Shown: positions 6,338-7,983 of the stretch, in pieces | How positions within the stretch are numbered: position 1 is the stretch's first letter | How the letters are laid out: each line of letters starts with the position of its first letter | Assembly: GCA_024277605.1 (NCBI GenBank) | Contig: JAJRUU010000284.1 | Coordinates: 1-7,983 of the forward strand | Origin: a bacterium | GTDB taxonomy: Bacteria > SZUA-182 > SZUA-191 > JAJRXT01 | DNA: 7,983 bases | Direction: 5' to 3' | Notes under the pieces: generated by a model | What the model saw: the letters and a program-made list of their open reading frames with translations, nothing else | What the model was told of the DNA's origin: nothing | Database searches by the model: none | Made by a program: the position numbers and the translations under genes

Positions 6338-7411
6338 ATGAATATTTTGGGGATAGGTATTGTTTTTGCGCGAGGCAGCGGTATAAACTGCTATGAAAAT
6401 GCTTTGAGGGAAGGCTGGCAACATCCGGCTGAGGTTAATGTTTCTCAAGCAAAAGACAGGAGATCATCGGTATACCAGGTTGATTTAGACCGGGTTAAGG
6501 ATAAAAATTTATGGAAAAGGCTGCGGCGGGCGGATAAATTCAGCAAAATGGCGGTATTGGCGGCGGCATCTGCGGTGACTAACAGCGCTGTTTTAGATAT
6601 AGACAAAAAACGCTTAGGTGTTATTGTTGCCTCAGCCTTTGGCCCGCAGGTGACCACCTTTGATTTTTTGGACGGTTTATTGGATTATGGCGAGGCCAAT
6701 GTTTCTCCCACTATATTTTCAAACTCCGTGCATAATGCGGCTACCTCTTATGTAGCGGAGGTGTTAGGTGTCCATGGCCCGTGTTTGACAATTACGCAAT
6801 TTCAGTTTTCTTTTCAAACCGCACTACTGATGGCGCGGGTGTGGCTGGATGAGGGACGCTGTGACTATTGCCTGGTGGGAGCCGTTGATCAGTACGGTGA
6901 AGTTCTGGGTTATATCCAGAACCATAAATTGTCATTGGCAAAAGATGGCCGGATAAAACCCTTTAATTTTAAGCCGACCTATCAAGTGCCGGGAGAGGGG
7001 TCGGTGTTCTTTTTGGTGAGCAGGAACAAAACCGCTAACGTCTTCTGTGAGATCGAGCATATTTGTTTTGGCAAAAACGGCGAGGATAATAATGTAACCG
7101 CAGATTTGAATATTATTGACGCCGACGGCACCCTGGCTGATGAATCTGCGTATCTATCTGCGATTTCGCCTGAGATTCCTACCGCGGCTTATGCCCCCTT
7201 ATTCGGCAGCCTGATGATCGGCAGCGCCTTTAATTGTACCGCCGGAGCCTTGATGCTGAAAAATCAAGTGTATTATAAAAATCCGGTTACCGACAATCCT
7301 CAGGGCATCAATCTTTTGCAGGATCAAGGGTCTTCCGGCATTGAACGAATTTCCTGTATCAGGTATAATTGTAACGCTGAGGCCGCCGTTATTCATTTAA
7401 AGTGCGTTTAG
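6338..7411 (+). CDS. Ketosynthase homologue lacking the catalytic triad; chain-length-factor/KS-beta-like
   Basis: This 357-aa thiolase-fold protein begins MNILGIGIVFARG and carries SPTIFSNSVHNAATSY (Ser130-Val-His-Asn133), the block typical of the chain-length-factor-type N-terminal ketoacyl synthase family. Aligned without gaps to the neighbouring ketosynthase, its TITQFQFSFQTALLMA segment puts Gln156 at the nucleophile Cys; the first His becomes Asp263 (IDADGTL) and the second Ser296 (MIGSAFNCTAGA). All three catalytic residues are therefore lost. Gln at the Cys position is the known hallmark of the KS-beta/CLF of type II polyketide synthases, where it is linked to decarboxylative priming and chain-length control. 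The likely role is the non-condensing partner of the upstream KS, cytosolic, setting chain length (inference). A priming enzyme or an inactive remnant is possible, but full length without frameshifts argues against decay. The gene follows the KS by 66 bp and precedes the lipoprotein gene by 12 bp. Confidence 0.88.
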   Translation: MNILGIGIVFARGSGINCYENALREGWQHPAEVNVSQAKDRRSSVYQVDLDRVKDKNLWKRLRRADKFSKMAVLAAASAVTNSAVLDIDKKRLGVIVASAFGPQVTTFDFLDGLLDYGEANVSPTIFSNSVHNAATSYVAEVLGVHGPCLTITQFQFSFQTALLMARVWLDEGRCDYCLVGAVDQYGEVLGYIQNHKLSLAKDGRIKPFNFKPTYQVPGEGSVFFLVSRNKTANVFCEIEHICFGKNGEDNNVTADLNIIDADGTLADESAYLSAISPEIPTAAYAPLFGSLMIGSAFNCTAGALMLKNQVYYKNPVTDNPQGINLLQDQGSSGIERISCIRYNCNAEAAVIHLKCV

Positions 7412-7423
7412 AAGGGAGTATGT

Positions 7424-7983
7424 ATGAAAAAGTCCATTTGGACCATTTTGTTAGTTGCCATATGTTTAGTTTTTTCCCTTGGTTGTCAAATAAAGGGAAG
7501 AAGGCGGAAAAGTTCCTACGAGGATAAGGTGGTTTACACAACAGTAAATATTAGATATAACTTACAAAGAAATAAAGCTTCCTATATAGCTTATAAAGAC
7601 TTAACCCTCCTGCCTGTAAATAGTAAGGTTCAAATAACAAATGTACTGACTGGTGGGTTTAAGATGAAAATTCCCTCTGGCCAGGTTATTTCTGTTTTCT
7701 ACAAAGAAGGGTGGGGAGGAAAACCAACAAATGAAATTATACCGTTATTATTTTCAGAGACCGATATTTCAGCAGAGCTTTCTCAATTTACTGAGACTGA
7801 AAAAAAGGGTATAAAACTTGGCAAAGCATTAGTTGGAATGAGTAAAAAAGCGGTTATTGTCGCTTTGGGGTATCCTGCTTTTCATAGAACATCATCAATT
7901 GATCAGGATATCTGGACGTACTGGAAAAATAGGGTTGCTACATACCATCTTGAGTTTGAAAACGGTAAGGTTATAGACATTGG
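7424..7983 (+). CDS. Outer-membrane lipoprotein with BamE/SmpA-like C-terminal domain (3' partial)
   Basis: The frame is open to the right edge: 186 codons plus two bases, no stop. Start ATG at 7424 is preceded by AAGGGAG (7412-7418), 5 nt away; an ATG at 7420 in another frame closes quickly. The N-terminus MKKSIWTILLVAICLVFSLG followed by Cys21 is a signal peptide with a permissive lipobox (FSLGC), predicting lipidation at Cys21 and, with no Asp at +2 (Gln22), export to the outer membrane. Residues about 22-33 are very basic (KGRRRK); 35-125 is a beta-rich stretch I do not recognise, with LLPVNSKVQI faintly resembling an SH3-like fold. Residues about 132-186 match a BamE/SmpA-type module: GMSKKAVIVALGYP, then WTYW and FENGKVIDI. 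Lipoproteins also occur in aryl-polyene loci, so transport or assembly of the product is plausible. The gene is clearly AT-richer (about 35% GC in sampled lines) than its neighbours. Confidence 0.82.
   Translation, partial: MKKSIWTILLVAICLVFSLGCQIKGRRRKSSYEDKVVYTTVNIRYNLQRNKASYIAYKDLTLLPVNSKVQITNVLTGGFKMKIPSGQVISVFYKEGWGGKPTNEIIPLLFSETDISAELSQFTETEKKGIKLGKALVGMSKKAVIVALGYPAFHRTSSIDQDIWTYWKNRVATYHLEFENGKVIDI

Noticed and set aside
1..7983. CRISPR array, tRNA/rRNA, insertion sequence or toxin-antitoxin pair
   Set aside because: No regularly spaced repeats, RNA gene signatures, transposase motifs, terminal inverted repeats or small gene pairs were seen on either strand.

Overview
The window is a compact, co-directional (+ strand) lipid/polyketide biosynthesis locus from a Gram-negative bacterium. 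The Gram-negative assignment rests on an LpxL/HtrB-type acyltransferase and a BamE-like lipoprotein. Base composition is moderate, roughly 45-50% GC by eye in the main genes. GTG starts, a GT2-DUF2062 fusion and tandem cobalamin-binding radical SAM proteins would fit anaerobic lineages such as Desulfobacterota, Planctomycetota or Omnitrophota, but the sequence does not fix the taxon.

Layout: (1) 1-2386, two tandem B12-binding/radical SAM genes; the first is cut by the left window edge and its stop overlaps the next start by one base. (2) 2410-4525, a membrane-anchored GT2-DUF2062 glycosyltransferase overlapping by 8 bp a lysophospholipid/lipid A-type acyltransferase. (3) 4584-4877, a dedicated acyl carrier protein. 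(4) 4878-5089, a 212-bp gap with short direct repeats, a possible -10 box and a hairpin. (5) 5093-7411, a catalytically intact FabF-like ketosynthase and a second ketosynthase homologue whose Cys-His-His triad is replaced by Gln-Asp-Ser, as expected of a chain-length-factor (KS-beta) partner. The intact ketosynthase gene is bracketed by two copies of one 7-bp-stem palindrome. (6) 7424-7983, an AT-richer lipoprotein gene with a BamE/SmpA-like C-terminus, cut by the right edge.

Working model (inference): the KS/KS-beta pair extends an acyl chain on the ACP, the radical SAM/B12 proteins modify the chain or a precursor, the LpxL-like enzyme transfers it to a membrane acceptor, and the GT2-DUF2062 protein glycosylates a lipid carrier or the product. 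The closest known parallels are aryl-polyene clusters (KS + CLF + ACP + acyltransferase + GT2 + lipoprotein) and the radical-SAM-containing clusters proposed for ladderane lipids. No ketoreductase, dehydratase or thioesterase lies in the window, so the locus must continue outside it or borrow those activities. The product cannot be read from the sequence.

The most notable details are an apparently missing first cluster cysteine in radical SAM protein 1 (Tyr in CxxxCxxC), the Q/D/S triad of the second ketosynthase, Gln in place of the acidic residue of the acyltransferase Hx4(D/E) motif, and the twin palindromes around the ketosynthase gene.
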